Assembly (NCBI GenBank): GCA_947176505.1
Contig: CAMWQW010000004.1
Location: 62,001-126,000, forward strand
Origin: an uncultured Lachnospiraceae bacterium
GTDB lineage: Bacteria; Bacillota; Clostridia; Lachnospirales; Lachnospiraceae
Length of the DNA stretch: 64,000 bases
Direction: 5' to 3'
Positions 1-9,573 of this stretch are shown piece by piece (the first letter of the stretch is position 1; every line of letters begins with the position of its first letter). The position numbers and the translations under genes are program-made. The notes beneath the pieces were generated by a model. The model had not been told where the DNA came from, ran no database searches, and saw nothing but the letters and a program-made list of their open reading frames with translations.

Positions 1-1553
1 TCGGCAGGGACGGCACCTCGGTTCAAATTGCACTAAGACAGGATATGATGATCAGTGCGAGGATAGATCAAAGCATTAATCTGGTACTGGGTCAGAATAT
101 GAGTTTTGAGGTGAAAGCAAACAGCGGGGCAGTTTTGTCATTATCGCCGCTTTATGCCAATATGGCGAATGAGGCGACTATTATGCGGGCGCTGAATGCC
201 GCGGGATTACCAGAGACAGCCAACAATATTGAGATGGTAGCTGTCATGATGGAAGAGGGGATGCCGATTGACAAAGAATCTCTCGGTAATATCAGTAGAT
301 TTATGATGGAATTTCCGAACCAGAATCCGGCTACCCTCATACAGATGACCAGACTTGGAATTCCAATCAATGAGAGCAACATAGAACAGTTTGAAATGTA
401 TCAGAATGCAAATCATCAGCTGCTGGGAAGCGCAGAAACGATTATGAATGGGCTTCCGCAGGTTTTTCACGAACTTATGGGGGAAGGAAAAGCCGGTCAG
501 GCATATGCCTTTTATGAGAATATATTGGATATTTTTACCGGAGATGAGACAGAGGGAGTCATCATACAAAAAGGAGAGGGAAATGAAGGTATTGCCGGAG
601 GGACGATTGACACAGCCGATGGTTCTGTAGTTGTCAAAGATGCACAATCTGCGGCAGCAGAGGTTAAAAATGCTGCGGGGGAAGTTATACTTGACATGGC
701 GGAATCGTTGAAGACTAACGATTCGGCAGAGCAGAATCCGGTGCTGACTGACAAACAATGGAATGCATTGAGTGATATGCTAAGAGAACTGGGAATCGAT
801 GAACACACGGCAGAACAGATTAAGAATGGGGAAATGGCATCTAAGGAGGCGCTTGCTTTAATACGTGGGTTTATACCTAAAGCCGGTGCAAGCGAACAGC
901 ATGCCCGTATGATGGAAAGGATTCTGGACGGCAAGGAGTTTGAAACTCTTTTGAAATCAGAAGTAACGAGACAATGGCTGATTGAACCGAAGGATGTGGC
1001 GGATCCACATAAAGTAGAGCAGCTCTATGAGAGAATCAGAGAACAGAGCGCCAGACTACATGAGGCATTACAGACAGCAGGCAAAGCAGATGTTCCGCTG
1101 GCAAAAAGTGTTCAGAATATGCAAAGCAATGTGGACTTCATGAATCAGATGAACCATATGTTCTCGTACGTCCAGCTTCCGCTTAAAATGATTGGAAATA
1201 ATGCGCATGGTGATTTGTATGTGTATACGAATAAGAAAAATCTGGCGGCAAAGGATGGCAATGTCAGTGCGCTTCTACATCTTGATATGGAGCATTTGGG
1301 AGCACTTGACGTTTACGTGACCATGCAACAAAATAAAGTGAATACTAATTTCACCTTGCAGGATGAGAGTGCGCTTGATTTGATTGAGCAGCATATTTCA
1401 CTTTTAGATGAGAGACTTGCCAAAAGAGGATATGATTTAAAGTCGCAGTTTCATGTTAAAGAAGAGAAGGATGAAAGTATTATGAATACGATTTTGAATC
1501 ATGAGAAGAATATTTCCGTGCTCAGCAGAACTTCATTTGATATGAGGGCATAG
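1..1553 (+). CDS. FliK-like / DUF6240-type hook-length control-like protein (5' partial)
   Basis: The reading frame is open from the window edge (first full codon at base 3), so the gene begins upstream; the ATGs at 45 and 48 are probably internal, because the residues just before them (VQIALRQD) read as coding and continue a domain. The C-terminal part (about residues 380-480 counted from the ATG at 45) resembles the FliK C-terminal domain: a run ending in LPLKMIG, then LHLDMEHLGALDVYV and a helical segment with the LLDERLAKRGYDL pattern. The middle is helical and acidic. Known: Bacillus YlqG-type proteins of this kind sit between rnhB and an FlhB-like gene. That matches the FlhB C-domain gene 41 bp downstream. 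Role is inferred from family and context; no other flagellar gene is in the window. Confidence 0.65.
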   Translation, partial: GRDGTSVQIALRQDMMISARIDQSINLVLGQNMSFEVKANSGAVLSLSPLYANMANEATIMRALNAAGLPETANNIEMVAVMMEEGMPIDKESLGNISRFMMEFPNQNPATLIQMTRLGIPINESNIEQFEMYQNANHQLLGSAETIMNGLPQVFHELMGEGKAGQAYAFYENILDIFTGDETEGVIIQKGEGNEGIAGGTIDTADGSVVVKDAQSAAAEVKNAAGEVILDMAESLKTNDSAEQNPVLTDKQWNALSDMLRELGIDEHTAEQIKNGEMASKEALALIRGFIPKAGASEQHARMMERILDGKEFETLLKSEVTRQWLIEPKDVADPHKVEQLYERIREQSARLHEALQTAGKADVPLAKSVQNMQSNVDFMNQMNHMFSYVQLPLKMIGNNAHGDLYVYTNKKNLAAKDGNVSALLHLDMEHLGALDVYVTMQQNKVNTNFTLQDESALDLIEQHISLLDERLAKRGYDLKSQFHVKEEKDESIMNTILNHEKNISVLSRTSFDMRA

Positions 1554-1594
1554 GGCAGACGAAGTGAATTTATCAGTAAAGGAGTGAGGCGGCA

Positions 1595-1882
1595 GTGGGC
1601 AAAGAAGAGAAAAAGAAACCGAAACAGGCGATTGCCTTGGAATATGATCCGTCTGAGGATGCGCCGCGCGTCATCGCTTCCGGCAGGGGCGAACTTGCTG
1701 AACGTATTATAGAGAAGGCAAAGGAAGCTGACGTGCCGGTTCATCGAGATGATAAGCTGGCGGACACTTTATCGCGATTGGAAATCGGAGATATGATTCC
1801 GCCGGAGCTATATGAAGTTGTGGCAGAGATACTTATTTTTGTAGACTCCATGGATAAGATCAGGGCGAAACTGGCAAAGTAG
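1595..1882 (+). CDS. Stand-alone FlhB/EscU cytoplasmic-domain protein (YlqH-like export switch)
   Basis: A 95-residue protein starting at GTG with GGAG about ten bases upstream. It aligns by eye with the C-terminal autocleaved domain of FlhB: AIALEYDP, then ELAERIIEKAKEADVPV and the closing IPPELYEVVAEIL. The export-membrane part and the NPTH autocleavage motif are absent; the protein begins just where the cleaved fragment would. Known: such small FlhB paralogues (YlqH/FlhX) occur next to FliK-like YlqG. Here it lies between the FliK-like gene and yraN, likely one transcript. Whether it acts in flagellar export is uncertain. Confidence 0.85.
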   Translation: MGKEEKKKPKQAIALEYDPSEDAPRVIASGRGELAERIIEKAKEADVPVHRDDKLADTLSRLEIGDMIPPELYEVVAEILIFVDSMDKIRAKLAK

Positions 1883-1933
1883 CAAGGAGCATATGTGTGC
1901 ATACAGTAATGGTTGTCAGGAAATGAGGCATAG

Positions 1934-2293
1934 ATGAATACAAGAGAAATAGGGGCACAGAAGGAAACGCAGGTCTGTGCCTATTTATTATCCGCCGGTG
2001 TTGACATTAAGGAACGAAATTTTCGATGCCGGCAGGGGGAAGTAGATATTATCGGGTATGACGGAGACTATCTCGTGTTTTTTGAGGTAAAATATCGAAG
2101 TAACACTCGTAAGGGGAGCGCTGCAGAGGCGGTAGGATTTGCGAAACAGAAGAAAATCTGCAGGGTAGCGGATTACTATCGGGTGATACATCAATACGGA
2201 GAAGATACGCCCATACGTTTCGATGTGGTGGCGGTTGATAAAGAGAAGACGACATGGATTAAGAACGCTTTCTACTATGTGGCAAGATCATAA
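1934..2293 (+). CDS. yraN: YraN family (UPF0102) endonuclease-like protein
   Basis: A 119-residue protein with the UPF0102 restriction-endonuclease-like core: GEVDIIGYDGDYLVFFEVKYR near residues 35-55, giving the acidic D and the E-V-K of a PD-(D/E)xK site, followed by a helical tail with KQKKICRVADYY. GAGG lies six bases before the ATG. The family is widespread and usually linked to rnhB/ylqF; its exact substrate in Clostridia is not settled. It follows the FlhB-like gene by 51 bp. Confidence 0.9.
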   Translation: MNTREIGAQKETQVCAYLLSAGVDIKERNFRCRQGEVDIIGYDGDYLVFFEVKYRSNTRKGSAAEAVGFAKQKKICRVADYYRVIHQYGEDTPIRFDVVAVDKEKTTWIKNAFYYVARS

Positions 2294-2312
2294 CAATAAA
2301 TAAAAGAAAGGT

Positions 2313-3173
2313 ATGACTATAAAGATGGAAATTTACAGACATGAAAGCAGAATGCAGATGAGGCGGAACAAGGATGGAGAGATGGAGTATCTGACATTTC
2401 CTTTGCTAGAACAGACTGGTTTGGTGAGGCATCTTTTTACCACAAGATTTGGGGGCGTCAGCAGGAATATTTACAGCACAATGAATTTAAGCTATACAAG
2501 AGGAGATGAAAAGGAAGCCGTGGATGAGAATTTCAGGCGGGTTGCTAAAGTCCTTCGATGTGAACTTAGTGATATTGTCTGTTCTGATCAGACACACACC
2601 GTAAACTTGAAAGTGGCTGAGAAAAGAGACGGCGGTAAAGGTATTGTGATGCCGCGGGATTATTCGGATATAGACGGTTTGCTGACAGACGAGTCGGGGC
2701 TTATATTGGCGACATTTTATGCGGATTGTGTTCCTTTGTATTTTGTGGATGTGAAGAAACATGCCATTGCGCTGGCACATTCCGGATGGAGAGGTACAGT
2801 GGCGCGGATGGGTAGGTGTGTGGTGGAGAAAATGAAGGAAGTATACGGGACCAATCCGGGGGATATTATTGCGGCAATAGGACCATCCATTTGTATGGAA
2901 TGTTATGAAGTAAGCGAGGATGTTGCGGACGCTTTTGCACATGAGTTTAAGAACAGTGGGCAGACGGATGAAATATTGGAGAGCAAAGGTAATGGTAAAT
3001 ATCAGCTCGACTTATGGCGCGCCAATGAGATTGTATTGGCGGAGGCGGGTATTCCGGCAGAGCAGATTCAGGTGACGGACATATGTACTTGTCACAATAG
3101 CGAATATCTTTTTTCTCATAGAGCGAGCAGAGGCAGAAGAGGAAATCTCGGTGCTTTTATTGGTTTGATTTAA
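2313..3173 (+). CDS. pgeF: PgeF-type peptidoglycan editing factor (laccase-domain, YfiH/YlmD)
   Basis: About 286 residues of the Cu-oxidase_4 / YfiH family. Metal ligands of the family are visible: the His of SDQTHTV, the Cys of YADCVPLY and the His of ALAHSGWRG, and the ending SHRASRGRRGNLGAFIGL is typical. Known: in E. coli PgeF removes L-Ser-containing precursors from peptidoglycan synthesis; other members have been reported with purine nucleosidase activity. The start is uncertain: AAAGG ends one base before the ATG at 2313 and thirteen before the one at 2325, so the first four residues may not be translated. Last gene of the first cluster. Confidence 0.85.
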   Translation: MTIKMEIYRHESRMQMRRNKDGEMEYLTFPLLEQTGLVRHLFTTRFGGVSRNIYSTMNLSYTRGDEKEAVDENFRRVAKVLRCELSDIVCSDQTHTVNLKVAEKRDGGKGIVMPRDYSDIDGLLTDESGLILATFYADCVPLYFVDVKKHAIALAHSGWRGTVARMGRCVVEKMKEVYGTNPGDIIAAIGPSICMECYEVSEDVADAFAHEFKNSGQTDEILESKGNGKYQLDLWRANEIVLAEAGIPAEQIQVTDICTCHNSEYLFSHRASRGRRGNLGAFIGLI

Positions 3174-3273
3174 GAAATTTTTAAAGATTTTCCCATCTTT
3201 TCCTTTAGGAATATATGATTTAATAGAAACATGAGATTAGGACAAAAGAACGTAAGAGGGCGGAGGTGCAAAC

Positions 3274-3966
3274 ATGGCTAACATTCTTGTGTGTGATGAT
3301 GATAAGGAAATCGTGGATGCGATTGAGATTTATCTGCTGCAGGAAGGATATACAATTTTTAAGGCATATGATGGTGAGCAGGCGATAAAGGTCCTGAAGG
3401 AACAGCAGATTCATCTGCTTCTGATTGACATCATGATGCCGAAACTGGATGGTATTCATGCGACATTGAAAATCAGAGAGTACTCTAGCATTCCAATCAT
3501 TATTTTGTCGGCAAAGTCGGAAGATAACGATAAGATACTCGGGCTGAACATTGGGGCGGATGATTATGTGACGAAGCCGTTCAATCCGTTAGAACTGGTT
3601 GCAAGAGTAAAATCCAATTTGAGAAGATACACGACGCTCGGTAATTTGAATGCAGAGAATAATGCACTCTTTCAAGTGGGAGGGCTGTGCATCAATGATG
3701 ATACGAAGGAAGTGACGGTGGACGGAGAGGCTGTAAGACTGACGCCCATAGAGTACAACATCCTTCTTCTGCTTGTAAAAAACTGTGGAAGAGTATTTTC
3801 CATTGACCAGATTTACGAGAGTATATGGAATGAAGAGGCAATCGGAGCTGATAATACGGTTGCTGTCCACATAAGGCACATTCGTGAGAAAATCGAGATT
3901 AATCCGAAAGAGCCGAGATATCTGAAAGTTGTGTGGGGCGTCGGATATAAGATTGAGAAGCAGTAG
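3274..3966 (+). CDS. OmpR/PhoB-family response regulator (VanR-like)
   Basis: 230 residues: receiver domain 1-120 with the acidic pocket CDDD (8-10), phospho-acceptor Asp52 in LLIDIMMP and the conserved Lys in VTKPF, then a winged-helix DNA-binding domain ending ...RYLKVVWGVGYKIEK. GGAGG stands before the ATG. The sensor kinase starts 70 bp downstream, so the pair forms one two-component system. Target genes are not visible; VanR-like regulators often control cell-wall functions, which is only an inference here. Confidence 0.93.
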   Translation: MANILVCDDDKEIVDAIEIYLLQEGYTIFKAYDGEQAIKVLKEQQIHLLLIDIMMPKLDGIHATLKIREYSSIPIIILSAKSEDNDKILGLNIGADDYVTKPFNPLELVARVKSNLRRYTTLGNLNAENNALFQVGGLCINDDTKEVTVDGEAVRLTPIEYNILLLLVKNCGRVFSIDQIYESIWNEEAIGADNTVAVHIRHIREKIEINPKEPRYLKVVWGVGYKIEKQ

Positions 3967-4036
3967 GCTCACAGTCAGATGCCATTTTTTACAATGGTGT
4001 TTATGGGCATGTGAGCGACCGGTATGGGAGAGTAAG

Positions 4037-6709
4037 ATGGGAAAAGAAGATAAGGAAAAGAGAGCAACAAAAAGAAGAAGAGCTAAAAAACAAAATCGAA
4101 TGCTGCGGAAAATGCTGTGTGTCCTTCAGCATATATCTGTAGGCGTTATGGCGCTTGCTGTTTTTGTAGTGGCATGTGGTTCTACGGTTAGGATAGAGGG
4201 GTTCAGGAACAGCAGAGTGGCATTTAATATGGGATATCGTTATCAAGGTGAGAAGTATGAGGACTCCGATATTTTTAACGGAATCTTCGGATATGCCGTT
4301 GCGGATATTATCCGGTATGGTGTTGTGAGCAGCCAGTTGGAGACGGATGGAAGTTTTGATGGAAGTAAACCGATTGACGTTACTGCATATAATTATCGGG
4401 ATATCGGTCTGCCGGATCAATATGTGACTGCGGATTATGAACTGGGAGATTTGCTAAAATGGGCAAACTATGGATTTGAATGGACGAGTACACAGATGAC
4501 GCTGTCACAGGCAGGGAAGTTTCTGGCTGACAAGACGCGCGTGACAGTCATTGATCCGCAGAGTGGATATTATAATACATCCGATGCCAATTATATGAAG
4601 TCCGACGTAGAGTCTTACACGTTTGTGAATGATGTATCCTCTAATCAGCTATGGGTGGATACGGATGAGGGAGGAGGATTTTGGGATGAGAGCGAGTCAT
4701 ATGCGGAAGAAGAGATAGACTCTTATAATATTATGGTTAATCGTTATAAGACTGTAGAAGGAAAGAATTTGGAAGAATATGTATCTGACTGGAACTTGTA
4801 TTATGATCTGTGTCACAATGTGCAGAATGCAGCGAAGAGTCTTGCCTATAACTATCAAGAGTATTTGGATTACGGAAAATATTTTCATCCCGGGAATTCC
4901 AATGTGACCTATTTAATCATGAAGACAGTAGGTGACAAGACTCAAATATACAGCAACTTAAAAAGTGAGGATATTATAGAGAATGTAGCCAAGTGCATGG
5001 AGACGGAAGAAGGAACAGACCATCTATACGAGCTTATCAGTAAAGCGGGAAAGTATATTTATTATAGTCCGTCTGAGATGACGTATCAGACAAATACTAC
5101 GATTGCAGAGGAAACGGTCAGAGAAATACTGAATAATTATGATTATGCTTATCCAGAAAGTGTAAAAATCTGGATTAATGTAGATACAACATATCCGGCA
5201 GAGGATGTATTTACGCAGGGAGCTACGGGTTTTAGGAATTATACGCCGCATTTCTGGCAGTGGATTGCAGCGGTTATGGCAGCAGTTGTTTTGTATCTGA
5301 TATTATTGTTCTATTTGACAATGTCTGCCGGCAGAGATGTTGATGAGGAAGGAAAGGCGTATATTCGTCTGGAATCTTTTGACAATGTACCTACTGAGGT
5401 GGCGCTGTTGATTGCTGTCGGAGCCATGATTTTAGCGGTATGGGTATTTATAGTTGTGATAGAGCTGACGAATATCAGCCCCGGTAATATCATTTCGACA
5501 TCGGATGGTGTGCTCCACGAAGAATGGTTCAAGGGACTGTTGGTAGCAGGCGCTTTTGTGACAGATGCTGTGATTATGTTCTTCTTCTATAGTCTTGTCA
5601 GGAGAATCAAGGCGGGAACATTATGGAAAAACAGTTATTTGCGCAGAGTGATGCTCAGAATTAAGAAGTTTGCTTGGGAAGTATATGATAACGGAAATGT
5701 TGTACTCAGGACATGGGTTCCGTACGGATTATTCCTGTTGTTTAATTTTATCATGATGATATGCGCGTTTGCAGCTGACGGATTTGTGAGAGCCATAGCG
5801 CTTTTGGCTGTAGTTGCGCCGGATATTCTCGTCGGCAATCTGCTCTATCGGAATACGAAGGAAAAACAGGGCATTGTGAACGGAATCGAGACGATTGCCG
5901 GAGGACAGTTAGAATATCAGGTGAATACGGATAATCTTCACGGTGATAATCTGACATTAGCACATTCCGTTAATAGTATCGGCAAAGGAATCAAAGATGC
6001 GGTGGAAATCAGCATGAAAGATGAACGTATGAAGGCTGATCTGATTACGAATGTGTCACATGATATCAAAACACCGCTCACGTCCATCATTAACTATGTG
6101 GATTTGATCAAGAGAGAGCAGGTGGATAATGAGAAAGTACAGAGTTATATCCGGGTGCTGGATGAGAAATCTCAGCGTTTGAAGCAGCTGACAGACGATC
6201 TTGTGGAAGCTAGCAAGATTTCTTCCGGAAATATCAATCTGCATTTTGAGAAAATTAATCTGACGGAGTTGATGAATCAGACAATCGGCGAGTTTTCCGA
6301 AAAATTTGAGCAGAAGAATCTGACAACGATTATGAATGTCAATGTATCTAATGCAGTGATTGAAGCTGACAGCCGAAGAATCTGGCGTGTGATAGAAAAT
6401 CTGTTTAATAATATATTCAAATATGCCATGGAAGGCACCCGCGTTTATATGACGATAGACAGCCTTGCGAATAATGCTGGATATATTGCACTGTCGGTCA
6501 AAAATATATCGGCGTCACCGCTTAACTGTAATCCTGATGAATTGACGGAAAGGTTTATCAGAGGTGACGAATCAAGGACAACAGAAGGAAGCGGTCTGGG
6601 ATTGTCTATAGCTAAGAATCTGACGGAAGCACAGAAAGGTACATTTGAGATTCAACTTGACGGAGATTTGTTTAAAGTTATTTTGACATTTCCGTTGGCA
6701 AAAATATGA
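4037..6709 (+). CDS. Large membrane sensor histidine kinase (VanS-like)
   Basis: 890 residues from the ATG at 4037, chosen because GGGAG lies seven bases upstream; an earlier in-frame ATG at 3929 would overlap the regulator gene. A basic N-terminus and one membrane segment (about 30-50) precede a 350-residue Tyr/Asp-rich extracytoplasmic region. Then come about five hydrophobic segments (roughly 415-630), a HAMP-like stretch, HisKA with His675 (SHDIKTP) and an HATPase domain with the N box NLFNNIFKY and G box GSGLGLSI. All catalytic motifs look intact. It pairs with the upstream response regulator. The sensing region is unlike common short VanS sensors and its ligand is unknown. Confidence 0.92.
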   Translation: MGKEDKEKRATKRRRAKKQNRMLRKMLCVLQHISVGVMALAVFVVACGSTVRIEGFRNSRVAFNMGYRYQGEKYEDSDIFNGIFGYAVADIIRYGVVSSQLETDGSFDGSKPIDVTAYNYRDIGLPDQYVTADYELGDLLKWANYGFEWTSTQMTLSQAGKFLADKTRVTVIDPQSGYYNTSDANYMKSDVESYTFVNDVSSNQLWVDTDEGGGFWDESESYAEEEIDSYNIMVNRYKTVEGKNLEEYVSDWNLYYDLCHNVQNAAKSLAYNYQEYLDYGKYFHPGNSNVTYLIMKTVGDKTQIYSNLKSEDIIENVAKCMETEEGTDHLYELISKAGKYIYYSPSEMTYQTNTTIAEETVREILNNYDYAYPESVKIWINVDTTYPAEDVFTQGATGFRNYTPHFWQWIAAVMAAVVLYLILLFYLTMSAGRDVDEEGKAYIRLESFDNVPTEVALLIAVGAMILAVWVFIVVIELTNISPGNIISTSDGVLHEEWFKGLLVAGAFVTDAVIMFFFYSLVRRIKAGTLWKNSYLRRVMLRIKKFAWEVYDNGNVVLRTWVPYGLFLLFNFIMMICAFAADGFVRAIALLAVVAPDILVGNLLYRNTKEKQGIVNGIETIAGGQLEYQVNTDNLHGDNLTLAHSVNSIGKGIKDAVEISMKDERMKADLITNVSHDIKTPLTSIINYVDLIKREQVDNEKVQSYIRVLDEKSQRLKQLTDDLVEASKISSGNINLHFEKINLTELMNQTIGEFSEKFEQKNLTTIMNVNVSNAVIEADSRRIWRVIENLFNNIFKYAMEGTRVYMTIDSLANNAGYIALSVKNISASPLNCNPDELTERFIRGDESRTTEGSGLGLSIAKNLTEAQKGTFEIQLDGDLFKVILTFPLAKI

Positions 6710-6730
6710 TTTACTTCAAGACTTGAAAAA

Positions 6731-6760
6731 GAAGACAGCACTCTTATGGGTGCTGTCTTC
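6731..6760. terminator. Bidirectional intrinsic terminator (sensor kinase / prs)
   Basis: A perfect 11-bp stem (6731-6741 with 6750-6760) and 8-base loop. TTT follows on the plus strand and the five A's at 6726-6730 give a T run on the minus strand. It sits between the convergent kinase gene and prs and should serve both. Confidence 0.88.
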
Positions 6761-6777
6761 TTTGTAGTAATATCGGA

Positions 6778-7971
6778 TTACAAATCCAAACCGCTCATCT
6801 CACGATTGTTATACTTGTCAAGAATCTGATGGATCTTGTCAGTAGGAGTGTAAATGTTAGCCATCGATGCATCATGGTTCATAAAGTCTATAATAGAAGC
6901 GATAAATTTACTCATATCTGCCTCAACATAGTAAGTCTTTTCTTTTAATTCAGGCGGCTGATAACAGAGATTCGTGGAGATGATTCTGTCGAAATAGCAT
7001 TTCTCATATGCCTCGTCAAAAGCATCCAGACCATCAGTGAACAGTCCGAAGGTGCAGCAGATAAAGACCCGTTTGGCATTCATTTTCTTCAACTGTTTGG
7101 CTGTATCTATCATACTGCCGCCGGAAGATATCATATCGTCAATGATAATAGCGTCTTTGCCATCAATATTGTCGCCTAGAAATTCATGTGCAACAATGGG
7201 ATTCTTCCCGTTCACAATAGTGGAATAGTCGCGGCGCTTATAGAACATGCCGACATCCACACCAACTACGTTAGCAAAGTATACAGCCCGGTCCAATGCG
7301 CCTTCATCAGGGCTGATTACAATGGTATGTTCTTTATCAATGATAAGGTCTTTTTCCGTGCGAAGCAGCGCGCGGATAAATTGGTAAGGCGGAGTAAAAT
7401 TATCGAATCCACGAATGGGAACGGAATTTTGTACTCTTGGGTCATGGGCGTCAAATGTGATGAAATTGGATACGCCCATATCCATTAATTCTTTAATTGC
7501 ATAAGCGCAGTCCAGAGATTCCCTTCCGTTTCTTTTATGCTGTCTTCCCTCATAAAGAAAAGGCATAATTACATTGACACGATGGGCTTTGCCGTTAATG
7601 GCAGCAATGATTCTCTTCAAATCCTGATAATGGTCATCGGGAGACATATGATTGACATAGCCGTTCATCTTGTATGTGATACTGTGATTGCAGACATCTA
7701 TCAGAATGAAGATGTCTTTTCCTCTAACGGACGAAGAGAGGACGCCTTTTGCTTCACCGGTTCCGAAGCGGGGACATTCTACTTCCACTAAGTAGTCTTC
7801 TTCCATATATCCATGAAAGGCAGGATCCATTTTGAAATTGTTATCCAGACTTTTGCGGAAATCCACGAGATAATTGTTGACTTTATTTGCCAGAGGCAAA
7901 GAGGATTTTGTTGTGAGCAGCTTTACCGGCGCTACCGGCATGGCATGCTTTAGTTCTTCTGTATTAGGCAT
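6778..7971 (-). CDS. prs: Ribose-phosphate pyrophosphokinase (PRPP synthetase), long clostridial form
   Basis: Makes PRPP from ribose 5-phosphate and ATP for nucleotide, His and Trp synthesis. 397 residues, against about 315 for the usual enzyme; the extra length is an N-terminal extension of roughly 45 residues and insertions. Family motifs: SVRGKDIFIL in the N-terminal half, FDAHDPRVQN as the counterpart of the metal/ATP-binding His region, and the PRPP loop DDMISSGGSM. GGAGG precedes the start. Monocistronic, with its own promoter and a shared terminator. Confidence 0.93.
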   Translation of the reverse strand: MPNTEELKHAMPVAPVKLLTTKSSLPLANKVNNYLVDFRKSLDNNFKMDPAFHGYMEEDYLVEVECPRFGTGEAKGVLSSSVRGKDIFILIDVCNHSITYKMNGYVNHMSPDDHYQDLKRIIAAINGKAHRVNVIMPFLYEGRQHKRNGRESLDCAYAIKELMDMGVSNFITFDAHDPRVQNSVPIRGFDNFTPPYQFIRALLRTEKDLIIDKEHTIVISPDEGALDRAVYFANVVGVDVGMFYKRRDYSTIVNGKNPIVAHEFLGDNIDGKDAIIIDDMISSGGSMIDTAKQLKKMNAKRVFICCTFGLFTDGLDAFDEAYEKCYFDRIISTNLCYQPPELKEKTYYVEADMSKFIASIIDFMNHDASMANIYTPTDKIHQILDKYNNREMSGLDL

Positions 7972-8022
7972 ATTGACCTCCTAGATTATTACATGACAAA
8001 TCAGCCACATACTGACATTTAT

Positions 8023-8051
8023 TTTATATCATTATGCTAGTGACACGTCAA
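8023..8051 (-). promoter_or_regulatory. Probable sigma-A promoter of prs
   Basis: Read on the minus strand: TTGACG (8051-8046), 17 bp, TATAAA (8028-8023), about 50 bp before the prs start. Confidence 0.6.
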
Positions 8052-8169
8052 GAAAATTCTAGTAGAATATAGACAGTTGTCACGGATATGATTGCTGTAC
8101 GGCGAAGCTTATCCGGTGACGAAAATCAGTGTTTGTCGGACAAACGTACATGATGATTGGAATATGACA

Positions 8170-9498
8170 ATGAAAAAAATGCAACATATTATTCAGAGTA
8201 TAGAGAACGGCTCCATAGCCGAAGAAATGGGGATAGAGCAGGGAGATAGTCTGCTTGCAATCAACGGTCAGGATATCAAGGATATTTTTGATTATCGTTA
8301 TCTTGTTCAGGAAGAGTATATCGAAGTATTGGTTCGTAAGCAGAACGGAGAAGAGTGGCTTCTGGAAATTGATAAGGATTATGATGATGATCTTGGAATT
8401 ATTTTTGAGAACGGATTAATGGATGAGTACCGTTCTTGCCATAATAAATGTATATTTTGTTTCATTGACCAGATGCCAAAAGGTATGAGAGAGACGTTAT
8501 ACTTTAAGGATGATGATTCCCGCCTTTCTTTCCTTCAGGGGAATTATGTGACACTGACTAACATGTCTGACGATGATGTGGAGCGTGTAATTAAATATCA
8601 CCTTTCGCCAATCAATATTTCTTTCCAGACAACGAATCCGGAACTTCGCTGTAAGATGTTAAATAATCGGTTTGCCGGACAGGCGCTTGAACAGGTCAAG
8701 AAACTGTACGATGCAGGAATTACCATGAACGGACAAATCGTACTGTGCAAGAATGTCAACGACGGGGCGGAGTTGGAGCGCAGTATCACGGATTTGACAA
8801 CGTATCTGCCGCATTTGGAAAGTGTATCCGTGGTGCCGGTAGGATTGTCTAAGTTCAGAGAGGGACTTTATCCGTTGGAACCTTTTGATCAAGAAGATGC
8901 AAAAGAAGTTCTAAGCTGTATTCACAGATGGCAGGAGAAGATTTACTCTGAGTACGGACTGCATTTTATTCATGCGTCTGATGAGTGGTATATATTGGCA
9001 GGACAGGAATTACCGGAAGCGGAACGTTATGACGGCTATCTTCAATTGGAGAACGGCGTAGGAATGCTCAGACTGCTGATGGATGAGTTTGAAGAAACGA
9101 TGGAAGAGATTGAAGAGGATGCAGAACGGTATATCGGATGTGTTGGTGAAATGTCTATAGCAACTGGCAGGCTGGCATACCCATTTATTTTACGTATGGC
9201 TGAAAAGATGATGAACAGATTTGCAGGTCTTAACATACATGTCTATGCAATCACAAATGACTTTTTCGGAGAGCTGATTACGGTGTCAGGACTTCTGACA
9301 GGACAGGATATCATGCGACAGCTTCGGGGACAAAAACTGGGAACAAGATTGCTGCTTCCGCAGAATGTACTGCGCAGCGGAGAAGACTATTTTCTGGACG
9401 ACGTGACTGTGGCGGAGATGGAAAAGACTTTACAAGTGCAGGTAGATATTGTAAAATCAAGCGGGTATGACTTTGTGCATACGGTGTTAGCCGGATAG
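8170..9498 (+). CDS. DUF512 family protein: PDZ plus radical-SAM-like iron-sulfur domain
   Basis: About 442 residues. The ATG at 8170 is preferred over earlier in-frame starts because family members begin with the short PDZ domain (here HIIQSIENGSIAEEMGIEQGD) and GG lies nine bases upstream. Residues 90, 94 and 97 form a Cx3Cx2C cluster motif (CHNKCIFC), followed by FIDQMPKGMR, LYFKDDDSRLSFLQGNYVTL and the C-terminal DUF512 region with the GLTG-like GLLTGQDI. Known: the family is conserved beside der in Clostridia and in cyanobacteria; no reaction is established. Likely cotranscribed with der 75 bp on. Confidence 0.85.
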   Translation: MKKMQHIIQSIENGSIAEEMGIEQGDSLLAINGQDIKDIFDYRYLVQEEYIEVLVRKQNGEEWLLEIDKDYDDDLGIIFENGLMDEYRSCHNKCIFCFIDQMPKGMRETLYFKDDDSRLSFLQGNYVTLTNMSDDDVERVIKYHLSPINISFQTTNPELRCKMLNNRFAGQALEQVKKLYDAGITMNGQIVLCKNVNDGAELERSITDLTTYLPHLESVSVVPVGLSKFREGLYPLEPFDQEDAKEVLSCIHRWQEKIYSEYGLHFIHASDEWYILAGQELPEAERYDGYLQLENGVGMLRLLMDEFEETMEEIEEDAERYIGCVGEMSIATGRLAYPFILRMAEKMMNRFAGLNIHVYAITNDFFGELITVSGLLTGQDIMRQLRGQKLGTRLLLPQNVLRSGEDYFLDDVTVAEMEKTLQVQVDIVKSSGYDFVHTVLAG

Positions 9499-9573
9499 AG
9501 GAACAAGGCATGTGCAGCAGGTACATTGAGATGCGCTATTACCAATGGGGATAGTGTGAAACGGAGAGATGAT

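Noticed and set aside
207..758. Minus-strand ORF of 183 codons inside the FliK-like gene
   Set aside because: It is a shadow of the real plus-strand frame, with Cys/His/Arg-rich composition and no RBS.
3929..4036. N-terminal extension of the sensor kinase
   Set aside because: It overlaps the response regulator gene in another frame and lacks an RBS; the ATG at 4037 has a good one.
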